Of a stretch of DNA of 64,000 nucleotides, positions 1 through 8,526 are shown piece after piece; within the stretch, counting starts at the first letter, position 1, and the number at the start of each line of letters is the position of its first letter. Below the pieces are notes generated by a model. That model was given only the letters and a program-made list of their open reading frames with translations. It had not been told where the DNA came from and ran no database searches. This stretch comes from Glaciecola sp. HTCC2999. Lineage in GTDB: Bacteria; Pseudomonadota; Gammaproteobacteria; Enterobacterales; Alteromonadaceae. The DNA lies in contig NZ_DS989810.1 of assembly GCF_000155775.1 (NCBI RefSeq), forward strand, positions 128,177 through 192,176. The letters run 5' to 3'. The translations under genes were made by a program, and so were the position numbers.

Positions 1-189
1 ATGCAGCTGGTTTTCCTTGAATGGACCAAGGACTAATTCGTCATTTTTATGTAAATAAAAGCCAGCCCAATTAATTTGCTCTAGCTCCATAAAAAGGATA
101 CTGCTGATGTTGGCTAAATTCGCTATTACATCAGATTCATCCCCTAGCAATGCAAGAACTTGCTGCTGTAATGTTTGATAATTTGTCAT
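1..189 (-). CDS. msrC: Free methionine-(R)-sulfoxide reductase, N-terminal part (cut by window edge)
   Basis: Reading leftwards from an ATG at 189, the sequence gives 63 residues that run off the window without a stop. They include NWAGFYL and ELVLGPF, the opening GAF-domain signature of the fRMsr (YebR/MsrC) family, which reduces free methionine-(R)-sulfoxide in the cytoplasm with thioredoxin. The catalytic cysteines lie beyond the edge and cannot be checked. The family's usual length is about 160 residues. The call rests on the N-terminal third only; another GAF protein is possible but less likely. Confidence 0.75.
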   Translation of the reverse strand, partial: MTNYQTLQQQVLALLGDESDVIANLANISSILFMELEQINWAGFYLHKNDELVLGPFKENQLH

Positions 190-321
190 AATGATTTTTA
201 AAAGTAATATCTATAATTTCATTTTACTGTAAATATGACACTAACACGAGCACCGCTCCCATGCTTAATGGATAAATCTTTGTATTAGTATACTTTTTGG
301 CCATGTAAACTGTACACGTGA

Positions 322-822
322 TTAAATTTTATGGTTGTTATTATTGTCACGACTATTTTGTATGAGTGTATTGGAACGGTCATATGATTGTTTGGCAAGT
401 CGATCATACAAAATGACATTGCCAGTAGCACCTAAGTTCATACTATTAAATGTAGGCACATAGACGACTGCATCAGCTGTTTCAACTATTTCAATAGGCA
501 CAGAACCATCTTCAGGACCTAAAATATAATATGCATTTTCAGGATGCGTAAACTCAGGCAGTGGAATAGCATTTTCTACCAATTCTACCACCACAATACT
601 AGCACCTTGTGGCTTATAGGCTAATAAATCATCTACTCCCACAGTGGGTATTTTGTCACGCATACGCTGAGTATCAGCATTAAATTCTTTAGCATAACCA
701 AAACGCTGACCGGTGTAATAAACAGCGCTGACGCCATAACAACCAGCTGCGCGAAGAATGCTGGCAACATTACTAGCTGATTTAGGGTTAATTAATCCCA
801 TTGTTACTGTTTTATATATCAT
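322..822 (-). CDS. SpoU/TrmH-family RNA methyltransferase
   Basis: This is a 166-residue protein of the trefoil-knot SPOUT class, which methylates tRNA or rRNA using SAM. All three SpoU motifs are present: NPKSASNVASILRAAGCYG near the N-terminus, YYILGPEDGSVP in the middle and NSMNLGATGNVILYDRL near the C-terminus. The start at 822 is preferred over one at 894 because the longer version would run into the gene upstream, and AGGAAC lies ahead of 822. It is a minimal single-domain form without an N-terminal substrate-recognition domain. The target nucleotide cannot be told from sequence. It follows the gate-domain gene on the same strand with a 19-bp gap and may be cotranscribed. Confidence 0.85.
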   Translation of the reverse strand: MIYKTVTMGLINPKSASNVASILRAAGCYGVSAVYYTGQRFGYAKEFNADTQRMRDKIPTVGVDDLLAYKPQGASIVVVELVENAIPLPEFTHPENAYYILGPEDGSVPIEIVETADAVVYVPTFNSMNLGATGNVILYDRLAKQSYDRSNTLIQNSRDNNNNHKI

Positions 823-841
823 GTTAAGAGTCTTGTTCCTG

Positions 842-2071
842 TTATCCAAAAAACCAGTAGCTAACGACGATCGCCGTTGAAATACCAGCAACATCTGCAG
901 CTAAACAACACCCCACGGCGTGACGGCTGTATTTAACCCCGACTGCACCTAAATAGACAGCCAATACATAAAACGTTGTTTCAGTAGAACCCTGTAATAC
1001 TGACGCTAGACGACCTGCAAAAGAGTCAGGACCATGAAATTGCATTGTTTCAACCATTAATGCTCGAGCCCCACTGCCACTAAGCGGTTTCATCAGTGCA
1101 GTGGGCAATCCATCGACGAAGCGTGAGTCTACTCCTAACACAGATACACCGTTAGCGATCATAGTGACTATCACATCCAATAATCCACTCGCCCGGAGCA
1201 TTCCAATAGCAATTAACATCGCCAATAAATAAGGGATAATAGAAATCGCTACGTCAAATCCCTTTTTTGCACCTTCAATAAATAAATCATAGACATTTAA
1301 GCCTTTACGCCAGCCCACCACAAGCACCAATACAATGAACGTAAATAATAAAAAATTAGCGATGAATGAAGATTGCTCACCCATTGCTTGGGAAGATAAT
1401 TGAGCAAAATACAATATGATGGCACCTAAAATGCTAAACAAGCCGGCCATGTAAAAGAGAATAATATGGTTAAACAAATTAATACGCTGAATGAGACAGG
1501 TAATAATTAAACCAGCAAATGTAGAAGCACATGTCGCTAGCAAAATTGGAATGAATACATCTGTGGGTTGAAGCGCGCCCTGCTCTGCTCGATATAAAAA
1601 TACAGCAATAGGGAACAATGTCACAGAAGATGTATTGAGCACCAAAAACATAATTTGTGCGTTGGTCAATGTATCAGTTTTAGTAGATAACGACTGCATG
1701 TCTTGCATGGCCTTGATGCCAAAAGGAGTCGCCGCATTATCTAAACCTAATAAGTTGGCAGAAATATTCATTGTGATACTGCCATGCGCTGGATGATGAC
1801 GTGGGATCTCTGGCATAATTCGACATAAAAATGGTGCCAGGGCCTTGGCTAACTTTCCAACTAACCCCGATGACTCAGCAACTTGAAAAATACCGAGCCA
1901 AAATGCTAACACACCAATTAAACCAATTGCGATGTCTACTGATGTTGTTGCCATTGACGATATCGCAGACATCACTTCAGAAAACGTATTTAAGTGTCCC
2001 AAAACAAACGCTTGATAAACAGAGGCTAAAAAAGCACCGACAATAAACACAAGCCAAATTAAATGGAGCAT
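842..2071 (-). CDS. Nucleoside recognition (Gate) domain membrane protein, SpmA-SpmB-like fusion
   Basis: This 409-residue polytopic inner-membrane protein has about ten hydrophobic helices arranged as two related halves. The first half carries the gate-domain signature NLLGLDNAATPFG; the second carries a conserved LSGSGARALMVE and QGSTETTFYVLAVYLGAVG. Those halves correspond to the SpmA and SpmB proteins of Bacillus, joined here in one chain as in many proteobacteria. The transported substrate is not established for proteobacterial members; nucleoside or related solute transport is a family-level guess. GGAAC precedes the ATG at 2071. Confidence 0.75.
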   Translation of the reverse strand: MLHLIWLVFIVGAFLASVYQAFVLGHLNTFSEVMSAISSMATTSVDIAIGLIGVLAFWLGIFQVAESSGLVGKLAKALAPFLCRIMPEIPRHHPAHGSITMNISANLLGLDNAATPFGIKAMQDMQSLSTKTDTLTNAQIMFLVLNTSSVTLFPIAVFLYRAEQGALQPTDVFIPILLATCASTFAGLIITCLIQRINLFNHIILFYMAGLFSILGAIILYFAQLSSQAMGEQSSFIANFLLFTFIVLVLVVGWRKGLNVYDLFIEGAKKGFDVAISIIPYLLAMLIAIGMLRASGLLDVIVTMIANGVSVLGVDSRFVDGLPTALMKPLSGSGARALMVETMQFHGPDSFAGRLASVLQGSTETTFYVLAVYLGAVGVKYSRHAVGCCLAADVAGISTAIVVSYWFFG

Positions 2072-2138
2072 TAACTAGTTCCAATGTTTAATAATAGGTA
2101 AAGATTACCACCCTCTGATTATTAATTAAATCATCGAT

Positions 2139-2169
2139 AAAAAAGCGCTTTTTAATTAAGCACTTTTTT
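2139..2169 (-). terminator. Probable Rho-independent terminator of the aminotransferase gene
   Basis: On the minus strand AAAAAAGTGC pairs with GCGCTTTTTT (one G-U pair) around an 11-nt AT-rich loop that includes the aminotransferase stop codon. The downstream arm ends in six T. The core 2140-2153 is also a palindrome, AAAAAGCGCTTTTT. GC content of the stem is low, so strength is uncertain. Confidence 0.5.
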
Positions 2170-3297
2170 AAGACTCGCTATGCAAAAATCAATATTTTTA
2201 TCACTCGCGGCATAACCCATTAAACCAATACGCCATACTTTGCCAGCCAAGGCGCCTAAACCAGCCCCAATCTCAAGATTAAATTCGTTTAATAAGCGCG
2301 AGCGAACTGCTGCATCATCAACTCCGTCGGGGATAATCACTGTATTTAATTGTGGCAGGCGATCCGCTTCATTCACTAATAATGATAAACCAATACTTTC
2401 TAGGCCCTGTTTTAATTTGTTATGCATCTGGGCATGACGCTCAATGGCATTTTCAAGACCTTCTGCATGCAATAATCGTAATGATTCATGTAACGCATAT
2501 AATGAATTAACCGGTGCGGTGTGGTGGTATGCGCGTTTACCGCCACCACTACCTGTTCCCCAATAACCCACAATCAAATTCATATCCAAAAACCAACTTT
2601 GTACTTGTGTTTTGCGCCCTTGGATTTTTGCGACCGCTGCGTCACTAAATGATACCGGTGATAACCCAGGAACACATGATAAACATTTTTGTGAACCCGA
2701 ATAAATGGCATCAATGCCCCACTCATCCACTTTCAGCTCAATACCCCCTAGTGAGGTAACTGCATCGACAATAGTCATACAGTCATGTTGTTTTGCTAAT
2801 GCACAAATCGCTTGCGCATCATTTCGAACGCCCGTCGACGTTTCAGCATGAACAAAACCAATGAATTTAGCTTCTGGATGTTGGGTTAAAGCCGCTTCAA
2901 TACTGGCTAGTGTATTTGGTTCACCCCAAGGTGCAGTGACATCAACGGCTATCCCGCCGCAACGTTCGACATTTTCTTTCATGCGACCACCAAATACGCC
3001 ATTCTGACACACAATCACCACATCACCCGGTTCAACTAAATTGACCACGCATGCTTCCATCCCAGCAGAGCCTGGCGCAGATATTGGCATTGTCAGATTA
3101 TTATTAGTTTGAAATGCATATTGTAATAACTGTTTTGTTTCATCCATTAATTGAATGAATAAAGGGTCTAAGTGACCTAATGTTGGACGCGCTAAAGCAT
3201 TCAACACCGTTGGTGATACATCAGAAGGACCAGGGCCCATTAGAGTGCGTACTGGTGGAATAAAAGATGTGAAAGTATTGGGATAATGTACTGACAT
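2152..3297 (-). CDS. PLP-dependent alanine/serine-glyoxylate aminotransferase family protein
   Basis: This 381-residue class V aminotransferase starts MSVHYPNTF at 3297; an upstream in-frame ATG at 3345 would add 16 residues unlike the family. Family signatures are the N-terminal LMGPGPSDVSP, the PALGHLDP-like RPTLGHLDPLF, the PLP-aspartate region TIVDAVTSLGG and the Schiff-base lysine in SGSQKCLSCVPG. Relatives transfer amino groups from alanine or serine to glyoxylate, or from ureidoglycine (PucG). No purine-degradation genes lie nearby, so glyoxylate detoxification or glycine formation is more likely. The exact amino donor is undetermined. Confidence 0.85.
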   Translation of the reverse strand: MSVHYPNTFTSFIPPVRTLMGPGPSDVSPTVLNALARPTLGHLDPLFIQLMDETKQLLQYAFQTNNNLTMPISAPGSAGMEACVVNLVEPGDVVIVCQNGVFGGRMKENVERCGGIAVDVTAPWGEPNTLASIEAALTQHPEAKFIGFVHAETSTGVRNDAQAICALAKQHDCMTIVDAVTSLGGIELKVDEWGIDAIYSGSQKCLSCVPGLSPVSFSDAAVAKIQGRKTQVQSWFLDMNLIVGYWGTGSGGGKRAYHHTAPVNSLYALHESLRLLHAEGLENAIERHAQMHNKLKQGLESIGLSLLVNEADRLPQLNTVIIPDGVDDAAVRSRLLNEFNLEIGAGLGALAGKVWRIGLMGYAASDKNIDFCIASLKKVLN

Positions 3298-3527
3298 AAA
3301 AGACTCTATTAATAACGAATAAAAACATATTACAAAGACATGCAATGTTTTACCATCATACTTTCTGAGCAGAAGTTAATACACAGCATTCACCGGATAT
3401 ATACTCATAAGATTCGAGATACAAATGGATGATGTTCTATATAGATAAATAATCTAACTTTTCACCAAGCGATAGAAGACAAATTGGACCATAGTCGCAG
3501 TTTATTTACAAAAAATTTACGTTATAT

Positions 3528-3536
3528 TGTTATAAT
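3528..3536 (+). promoter_or_regulatory. Extended -10 promoter for the 3543-3663 transcript
   Basis: TGTTATAAT at 3528-3536 is a perfect consensus extended -10 element (TG, one base, TATAAT). TTTACA at 3505-3510 is a possible but badly spaced (20 bp) -35. No protein-coding gene follows on this strand for more than 2 kb, so the promoter appears to serve the structured RNA just downstream. Confidence 0.55.
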
Positions 3537-3542
3537 GGTGCT

Positions 3543-3663
3543 ACTAAAAAGTATCACAGATGAATTGTTGACACTTCTCCCTAGTGATAACAATGTGTTC
3601 TTCGTGAACACATGGCTTTCAAAGCCATAACTTATTAACCCGCCAACGTGCGGGTCATTTTTT
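3543..3663 (+). ncRNA. Candidate small RNA with three hairpins and a Rho-independent terminator
   Basis: This 452-bp gap between the aminotransferase start and the next gene's end holds no credible ORF. Directly after an extended -10 promoter there is: a long-range pair TATCAC (3552-3557) with GTGATA (3584-3589); a 7-bp hairpin TGTGTTC/GAACACA (3594-3612); a 7-bp hairpin ATGGCTT/AAGCCAT (3612-3628); and a terminator ACCCGC/GCGGGT (3638-3655) followed by six T (3658-3663). The predicted transcript is about 120 nt. I do not recognise a known family (not 6S, Spot 42, RyhB or Qrr by eye). The terminator-ended layout resembles Hfq-type trans-acting sRNAs; function unknown. Nothing else stands out in 3298-3749. 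Confidence 0.55.
3638..3663 (+). terminator. Rho-independent terminator of the candidate sRNA
   Basis: A perfect 6-bp GC-rich stem (ACCCGC with GCGGGT) with a 6-nt loop is followed by CA and a six-T tract. No coding gene ends here on the plus strand, which supports a separate short transcript. Confidence 0.7.
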
Positions 3664-3749
3664 ATCAAATTTTTCGAGAAAACCGCGTTATCAAAGCGAA
3701 ACGATGTCGTTAGGTAGTTCTCTTTATGCCTAAAAACCTAAATTACCGT

Positions 3750-4268
3750 TCAAAGTGGTTTAAGACCAGCTTGAAACCGAGCTGCGTTTTGAACATAGTG
3801 CTGTGCTGAAGTCCTTAATTGCTCTTGTGCTGCTTCGGGCACCGATTTTACAATTTTACCTGGCGATCCCATCACGACAGAATTATCAGGTATCTCCATA
3901 TTTTCAGTCACCAATGCATTTGCTCCGATAATGCAATATTTTCCTATCTTAGCACCATTAAGTACTACAGCATTTATTCCAATCAGACTGTAATCCCCTA
4001 TTTCACAGCCATGTAACATGACCTTGTGGCCGACAGTCACGCCGGTTCCTATTATTAATGGAAAACCATGATCGGTATGTAAAATGCTCCCATCTTGAAT
4101 ATTTGTTTGAGGACCAACTGAAATATTGTCACAATCACCGCGCAACACCGCATTAAACCAAATGCTCGATTGCTCATGACATGTCACATTCCCCATCACC
4201 TGTGCGCTAGGTGCAACATACGTAGTTTCATGTATATCGGGACAGTCGTTATCTAATTGGTAAATCAT
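3750..4268 (-). CDS. Gamma-carbonic anhydrase-like left-handed beta-helix protein (YrdA/PaaY type)
   Basis: This 172-residue protein is built of hexapeptide repeats (V-G-N-V, I-G-T-G-V-T-V-G, I-G-D-Y-S-L-I-G, I-G-K-Y-C-I-I-G) forming a trimeric left-handed beta-helix. Histidines suited to bind the active-site metal are present in LHTDHG and VGHKVMLHG. Relatives include YrdA, CaiE and PaaY; some hydrate CO2 and PaaY is a thioesterase, so the reaction is not certain. It lies 43 bp after tesB on the same strand and may be cotranscribed with it and rlmJ. Confidence 0.85.
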   Translation of the reverse strand: MIYQLDNDCPDIHETTYVAPSAQVMGNVTCHEQSSIWFNAVLRGDCDNISVGPQTNIQDGSILHTDHGFPLIIGTGVTVGHKVMLHGCEIGDYSLIGINAVVLNGAKIGKYCIIGANALVTENMEIPDNSVVMGSPGKIVKSVPEAAQEQLRTSAQHYVQNAARFQAGLKPL

Positions 4269-4311
4269 GTTTTATACCTCTTATCTTGTTTAAGACTGAA
4301 TGTGGCTGTTG

Positions 4312-5178
4312 TTATTTATGTTGACTCAAACGGATCATGCCTTCCTGCATTGTCGTCGCGACTAAGGTATTGTCTTGTGCAAAAAACTGGCCTTGCACTA
4401 ATCCGCGTGAATTGCCCGTAAATGGACTGACCGTATTATAAACATGCCATTGATTGAAATCGATAGGTTGATGAAACCACATCGCATGGTCAATGGTCGC
4501 CATTCGTATCCCTTTATCATTTGGTTTTATGGGATGGGCTTGTAATGCAGTACTTAAAAAGTGATAGTCCGAAGCATATGCTAAAGCCGCTTGATGCAAT
4601 GCAACGTCAGCATGTAATTGATGTTGAGATTTCATCCAAATATAACGTTTAGGCGCTGTAACCTCTTCTCCAAACATCGCTTGCGGTTCCACAGTACGAA
4701 TATCTATTGGTCGGTGATAGCTCAATGTATGGCGTAATTTTTCTGATAACGGCTGATGTTTTAACTCAAACAAATCAATATCATTTGGTAAGGTCTCAGC
4801 ATGAGGTAGTTCAGGGCATTGGGCATACTGGTGTTCAATATGTGGTTGCACAAGTTGAAACGAAATAGTCATATAGAAGATAGTTTTACCATTTTGCAAT
4901 GCCTTAACTCTTCGAGTGCTAAAGCTTCTTCCATCTCTGACAATTTCCACATCATATACAACAGGCTTAGCCGCATCACCCGGTAATAAAAAATAACTAT
5001 GAAAAGAATGCGCAAATTGTGTATCCGGTACCGTTTTATAAGCAGAAACTACTGCTTGCCCCAAGACTTGACCACCAAATACCGCTGGGAATCCTAAATC
5101 CCAACTGATCCCTCGATAAAGACCTTGCTCAAGTGTTTCTAACGTAAATAATTCTTCAAGTTTTATATCAATATTCAT
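4312..5178 (-). CDS. tesB: Acyl-CoA thioesterase II
   Basis: This 288-residue protein is the double-hotdog TesB, which hydrolyses medium- and long-chain acyl-CoA to free fatty acid and CoA in the cytoplasm. The start LEQGLYRG, the segment FGGQVLGQAV, SFHSYFLLPGD and the C-terminal ATIDHAMWFH are typical. Length matches E. coli TesB (286). It sits 19 bp downstream of rlmJ. A second, divergent TesB-like gene occurs at 54226-55029. Confidence 0.9.
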   Translation of the reverse strand: MNIDIKLEELFTLETLEQGLYRGISWDLGFPAVFGGQVLGQAVVSAYKTVPDTQFAHSFHSYFLLPGDAAKPVVYDVEIVRDGRSFSTRRVKALQNGKTIFYMTISFQLVQPHIEHQYAQCPELPHAETLPNDIDLFELKHQPLSEKLRHTLSYHRPIDIRTVEPQAMFGEEVTAPKRYIWMKSQHQLHADVALHQAALAYASDYHFLSTALQAHPIKPNDKGIRMATIDHAMWFHQPIDFNQWHVYNTVSPFTGNSRGLVQGQFFAQDNTLVATTMQEGMIRLSQHK

Positions 5179-5197
5179 AAATGCTTCATTCCAATTA

Positions 5198-6064
5198 TCA
5201 CTTAGGTGCCTTAATCCATTCTAACGAGAAAGCCGCTTGTGTCATTTTACTTTGTTGAATACTTAACATCGCATCACTGATTTCATTATCACAACCCCAG
5301 GGTAAATTAATCGCAATGATACCGCTGCCATACATACCCTGAGCGTCGTTTGTCGTATCATAACGCCATTGAATATTAGCCATATTTGACACACTGTGTT
5401 CATCAGCTAGTGTATTGAAGCCTTTTAACATTCTAATAGCTGCCTGTGCTTTATTGGTATTCTGTGTGTTAATCATTGGATACCAGATTAGATAACAGCC
5501 CGTTGCCCAGCGTTTTAAGCTTTTCTCTATAACATCTAGCACCATGCTATATTCAGAGGCCTGCTCATAAGGCGGATCAACTAATACAATCCCTCGTTTA
5601 GCCAAAGGAGGAACGAGTGCGATAAGTTGTTTAAAACCGTCTTCTTGATAACAATGTGCATTTGGTTTGTATACATAATTCAATAATTCAGGATAAACAT
5701 TGGGATGTAACTCGCAAAAATGAGCTTGATCTTGTTCACGTAAATAACGTTGCATCCATCCTGCTGAACCACAGTATTTATCTGATACTACACCGGTATA
5801 AAGTCCTTCACCGTAAGCGTGTAATAAAGCAGAATCTGTCTGCGAAAAAAATGCCTCATCGAGCATTCCAATGCCGGTTAATGATTCATTATTATGTTGA
5901 GCTTTTGTGGCAGATAAATCATATTCACCTGCGCCTGCATGTGTATCAATTAACGTACATGGTTTGTTTTTTTGACCTAACTTTAGCAACACACTTAATA
6001 GCGTTAAATGTTTTATGAGATCAGCATGATTGCCGGCATGATATATATGTTGGTAACTTAACAC
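5198..6064 (-). CDS. rlmJ: 23S rRNA (adenine2030-N6)-methyltransferase
   Basis: This 288-residue protein begins MLSYQHIYHAGNHADLIKH, the hallmark of RlmJ (YhiR). It carries a SAM-binding TLIDTHAGAGEYDL and the N6-adenine methyltransferase catalytic motif DPPY in VLVDPPYEQ. It methylates A2030 of 23S rRNA during ribosome assembly. Length agrees with E. coli (280). It is the first gene of a probable rlmJ-tesB-carbonic-anhydrase run and is divergent from the MATE gene across 204 bp. Confidence 0.95.
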   Translation of the reverse strand: MLSYQHIYHAGNHADLIKHLTLLSVLLKLGQKNKPCTLIDTHAGAGEYDLSATKAQHNNESLTGIGMLDEAFFSQTDSALLHAYGEGLYTGVVSDKYCGSAGWMQRYLREQDQAHFCELHPNVYPELLNYVYKPNAHCYQEDGFKQLIALVPPLAKRGIVLVDPPYEQASEYSMVLDVIEKSLKRWATGCYLIWYPMINTQNTNKAQAAIRMLKGFNTLADEHSVSNMANIQWRYDTTNDAQGMYGSGIIAINLPWGCDNEISDAMLSIQQSKMTQAAFSLEWIKAPK

Positions 6065-6268
6065 GATACACTCTATAAAATATTGACTCTGTAAGTGTAT
6101 TTTACCGTAGATAAGTCAACTTTGTTACCGATGATTAAAGATATATCCACTCACGATAGTATGTAATATTAACTAATCATGCCATCCTCAAGTATTCTGA
6201 TATAATCTGGTACTTATCATTTCACTTAAGACATATTTCATCATTTATATGAGGTGTAAATCCAAATA

Positions 6269-7624
6269 ATGCATCAATTTTCACCTTATAGAATGGAATT
6301 AAAACATGTATTAACCATTGCATGGCCATTATTAATTGCCCAACTAACCCAAATAGGAATGGGTGTTGCGGATACTATCATGGCCGGTCGTTATAGTGCA
6401 TTAGATATGGCTGGAGTAGCCGTTGGCTTTAGTGTTATATCCCCTATGATGTTCTTTATACAGGGAATCGCATTAGGTTTGATCCCAGTGGTTTCACGCT
6501 TATGGGGTAAGCAAGAACATAGTAATATCGCTATGCAATCCCGTCATATGATGTATATTTTAATCACAATCAGTCTCCTATTTTTAAATGTATATTGGTT
6601 GATTAATCCAATACTCTCTTGGTTTGATGTTCCCTCCGATTTACAAAGCATTACCCATGATTACATCGTTTACATGTTATTTTCATTACCTGGTTTTGCT
6701 ATATATCAAGCGGTACGACAAACGTGTGAAGGTGTGAGTAGTACCCGACCAACAATGCTGATTATGTTTATTGGCTTGTTAGTGAATATCCCTGCAAACG
6801 CCATATTTATCTATGGAATGTTTGGACTACCGGCTATGGGTGGTGCGGGTTGTGGTCTTGCAACGATGATCGTTTATTTAGTGATGGCAATGGCTACTAT
6901 CATCTACAGTAAGGTTAGTCCTTTAATGGGACCTTTAAAATTATATTCTCAACCTTTAACGTTAGATATCGCTATTTTTAAAGATTTATTGAAAATTGGC
7001 GTTCCCATTGCGCTCACTTTTTTAACTGAAGTGACATTATTTGCTGCGGTCGCCATTTTGTTAGCACCGTTAGGCTACCTTCAAGTGGCAGCCCATCAAG
7101 TCGCGATTAATTTTTCATCCATAGTATTTATGTTACCGTTAAGTATAGCCATGGCTGTTGCTATTCGAGTGAGTTATTTATTAGGTAAGGGAGATGCGCA
7201 AACAACCATCATTACCATCCGGGTTTCACGTTGGTTTACTATCCTCTGCGCAACTGTCACCGCCTCTCTTACAATTTATTTCGCCACATGGATTATTTCT
7301 ATCTATACAAAGGATATCGCAGTCACTGATTATGCCATCCCGATATTATTTTTGGCTGCGTTGTTTCAAATTTCAGATGCCATTCAAGTGATTTCTGCCA
7401 ATGCATTGCGCGGTTATAAAGACACATCATGGATGCTGGGATTATGTATTATTTCTTACTGGGTTATTGGCCTTCCGTTAGGCGTTGTGTTGGGCTTAAC
7501 AGATTGGCTTGTGCCAGCGATGGCTGCTCAGGGTTTATGGATAGGTATTATTGTAGGATTGAGTATTGCAGCAGTGCTATTACATATACGGATGAAATAT
7601 TTTCAGCACCACTATATGCAATAA
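6269..7624 (+). CDS. norM: MATE-family multidrug/Na+ antiporter (NorM type)
   Basis: This is a 451-residue inner-membrane protein with about twelve transmembrane helices in two six-helix halves. The first helix region contains WPLLIAQLTQIGMGVADTIM, with the GVADTIMAG motif of the NorM branch of MATE exporters. Family members expel cationic drugs using a Na+ or H+ gradient. Substrate is not predictable. The start is an ATG preceded by GAGG. It converges with the RluF-like gene, 20 bp apart, and no clear terminator is visible between them. Confidence 0.88.
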   Translation: MHQFSPYRMELKHVLTIAWPLLIAQLTQIGMGVADTIMAGRYSALDMAGVAVGFSVISPMMFFIQGIALGLIPVVSRLWGKQEHSNIAMQSRHMMYILITISLLFLNVYWLINPILSWFDVPSDLQSITHDYIVYMLFSLPGFAIYQAVRQTCEGVSSTRPTMLIMFIGLLVNIPANAIFIYGMFGLPAMGGAGCGLATMIVYLVMAMATIIYSKVSPLMGPLKLYSQPLTLDIAIFKDLLKIGVPIALTFLTEVTLFAAVAILLAPLGYLQVAAHQVAINFSSIVFMLPLSIAMAVAIRVSYLLGKGDAQTTIITIRVSRWFTILCATVTASLTIYFATWIISIYTKDIAVTDYAIPILFLAALFQISDAIQVISANALRGYKDTSWMLGLCIISYWVIGLPLGVVLGLTDWLVPAMAAQGLWIGIIVGLSIAAVLLHIRMKYFQHHYMQ

Positions 7625-7644
7625 CTCAATAAGCACTAAACAGA

Positions 7645-8376
7645 TTAATTTTTAATTGATGTCGAAACCGCTTGTTGTAATGTGGTGAGTTCTTCATTGG
7701 TTAAATTACGCCACTGACCGACGGGTAGTTTTGCAAGTGTCAGGTGCATAATTCGCGTTCTCACTAAACGTTTTACATCATAACCACAATATTCACACAT
7801 ACGACGTATTTGTCGGTTTAAGCCTTGTGTTAAAGTGATATCAAAACTGAATTTACCTATTTGCTTCACTTTACATGGTTTCGTCACTGTATCCAAAATA
7901 GGTACGCCGCCACTCATTATCTCAATGAATTTGGACGTTATCGGTTTGTCTACGGTAACTCGATATAACTTATCATGTGCATTTTCAGCTCTTAGAATTT
8001 TATTCACAATATCACCATCGCTGGTCAGTATAATCAACCCTTCTGAGGGTTTATCTAAACGTCCCACTGGAAATATACGTGTTTTATGGCCAATAGCATC
8101 AATAATATTACCTTTGATATGTCGCTCTGTCGTACACGTTATTCCAACCGGCTTATGATATAACACATATACTCTATCCGATTTATCTGCCGCTACAGCA
8201 CTAATCACTTTACCCTGAATACTGACCGTATCAGAAGGAGTAATCTTAGTCCCTAGTAGAGGTAATTGTCCGTTAACCAACACTTTTCCAGCGTCAATTA
8301 ATTTATCCGCTTCTCTTCTAGAGCAGTAGCCAGTATCACTGATGTATTTATTTAGACGTTTACTCGTACTAGTGAT
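7645..8376 (-). CDS. rluF: RluF-type 23S rRNA pseudouridine synthase, non-canonical start
   Basis: The body matches RluB/E/F-family pseudouridine synthases: YHKPVG, the catalytic-Asp motif FPVGRLDKPSEGL, and GLNRQIRRMCEYCGYDVKRLVR. The first conventional start (GTG, 8283) would delete the S4 RNA-binding domain, yet that domain is clearly encoded upstream in frame as KRLNKYISDTGYCSRREADKL. In that upstream frame there is no ATG, GTG or TTG after a TGA at 8382-8380. A strong SD-like GGGGTGA (8386-8380) sits 3 nt before ATC at 8376, taken here as the tentative start. An ATG at 8391 is in frame but followed by TGA at codon 4. Either initiation is at AUC, or the gene has a recent nonsense change. 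From 8376 the product is 243 residues. Confidence 0.7.
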   Translation of the reverse strand: MTSTSKRLNKYISDTGYCSRREADKLIDAGKVLVNGQLPLLGTKITPSDTVSIQGKVISAVAADKSDRVYVLYHKPVGITCTTERHIKGNIIDAIGHKTRIFPVGRLDKPSEGLIILTSDGDIVNKILRAENAHDKLYRVTVDKPITSKFIEIMSGGVPILDTVTKPCKVKQIGKFSFDITLTQGLNRQIRRMCEYCGYDVKRLVRTRIMHLTLAKLPVGQWRNLTNEELTTLQQAVSTSIKN

Positions 8377-8440
8377 AACTCACCCCGACATTAATAATGG
8401 TAAATATTTAAATTGATATATATAAAAACAAGGTATATGG

Positions 8441-8458
8441 TGTAATGTATACATTACA
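8441..8458. promoter_or_regulatory. 18-bp perfect palindrome, probable operator
   Basis: TGTAATGTATACATTACA is fully self-complementary with no spacer. It lies between the divergent rluF and isoprenylcysteine-methyltransferase-like genes, about 65-70 bp from each start. It is too AT-rich and lacks the T tract needed for a terminator, so a dimeric regulator's binding site is the best reading. I cannot name the regulator, and none is encoded next to it. Confidence 0.45.
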
Positions 8459-8526
8459 AATTGTAATTATCTAATCGCTAAAAAAATGCATTATATCATT
8501 ACTTGTTTGTTTTCTAAGGATGGATG

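Noticed and set aside
5656-6018. 120-codon frame antisense to rlmJ
   Set aside because: It is a shadow of the conserved rlmJ coding sequence, with no ribosome site or family similarity.
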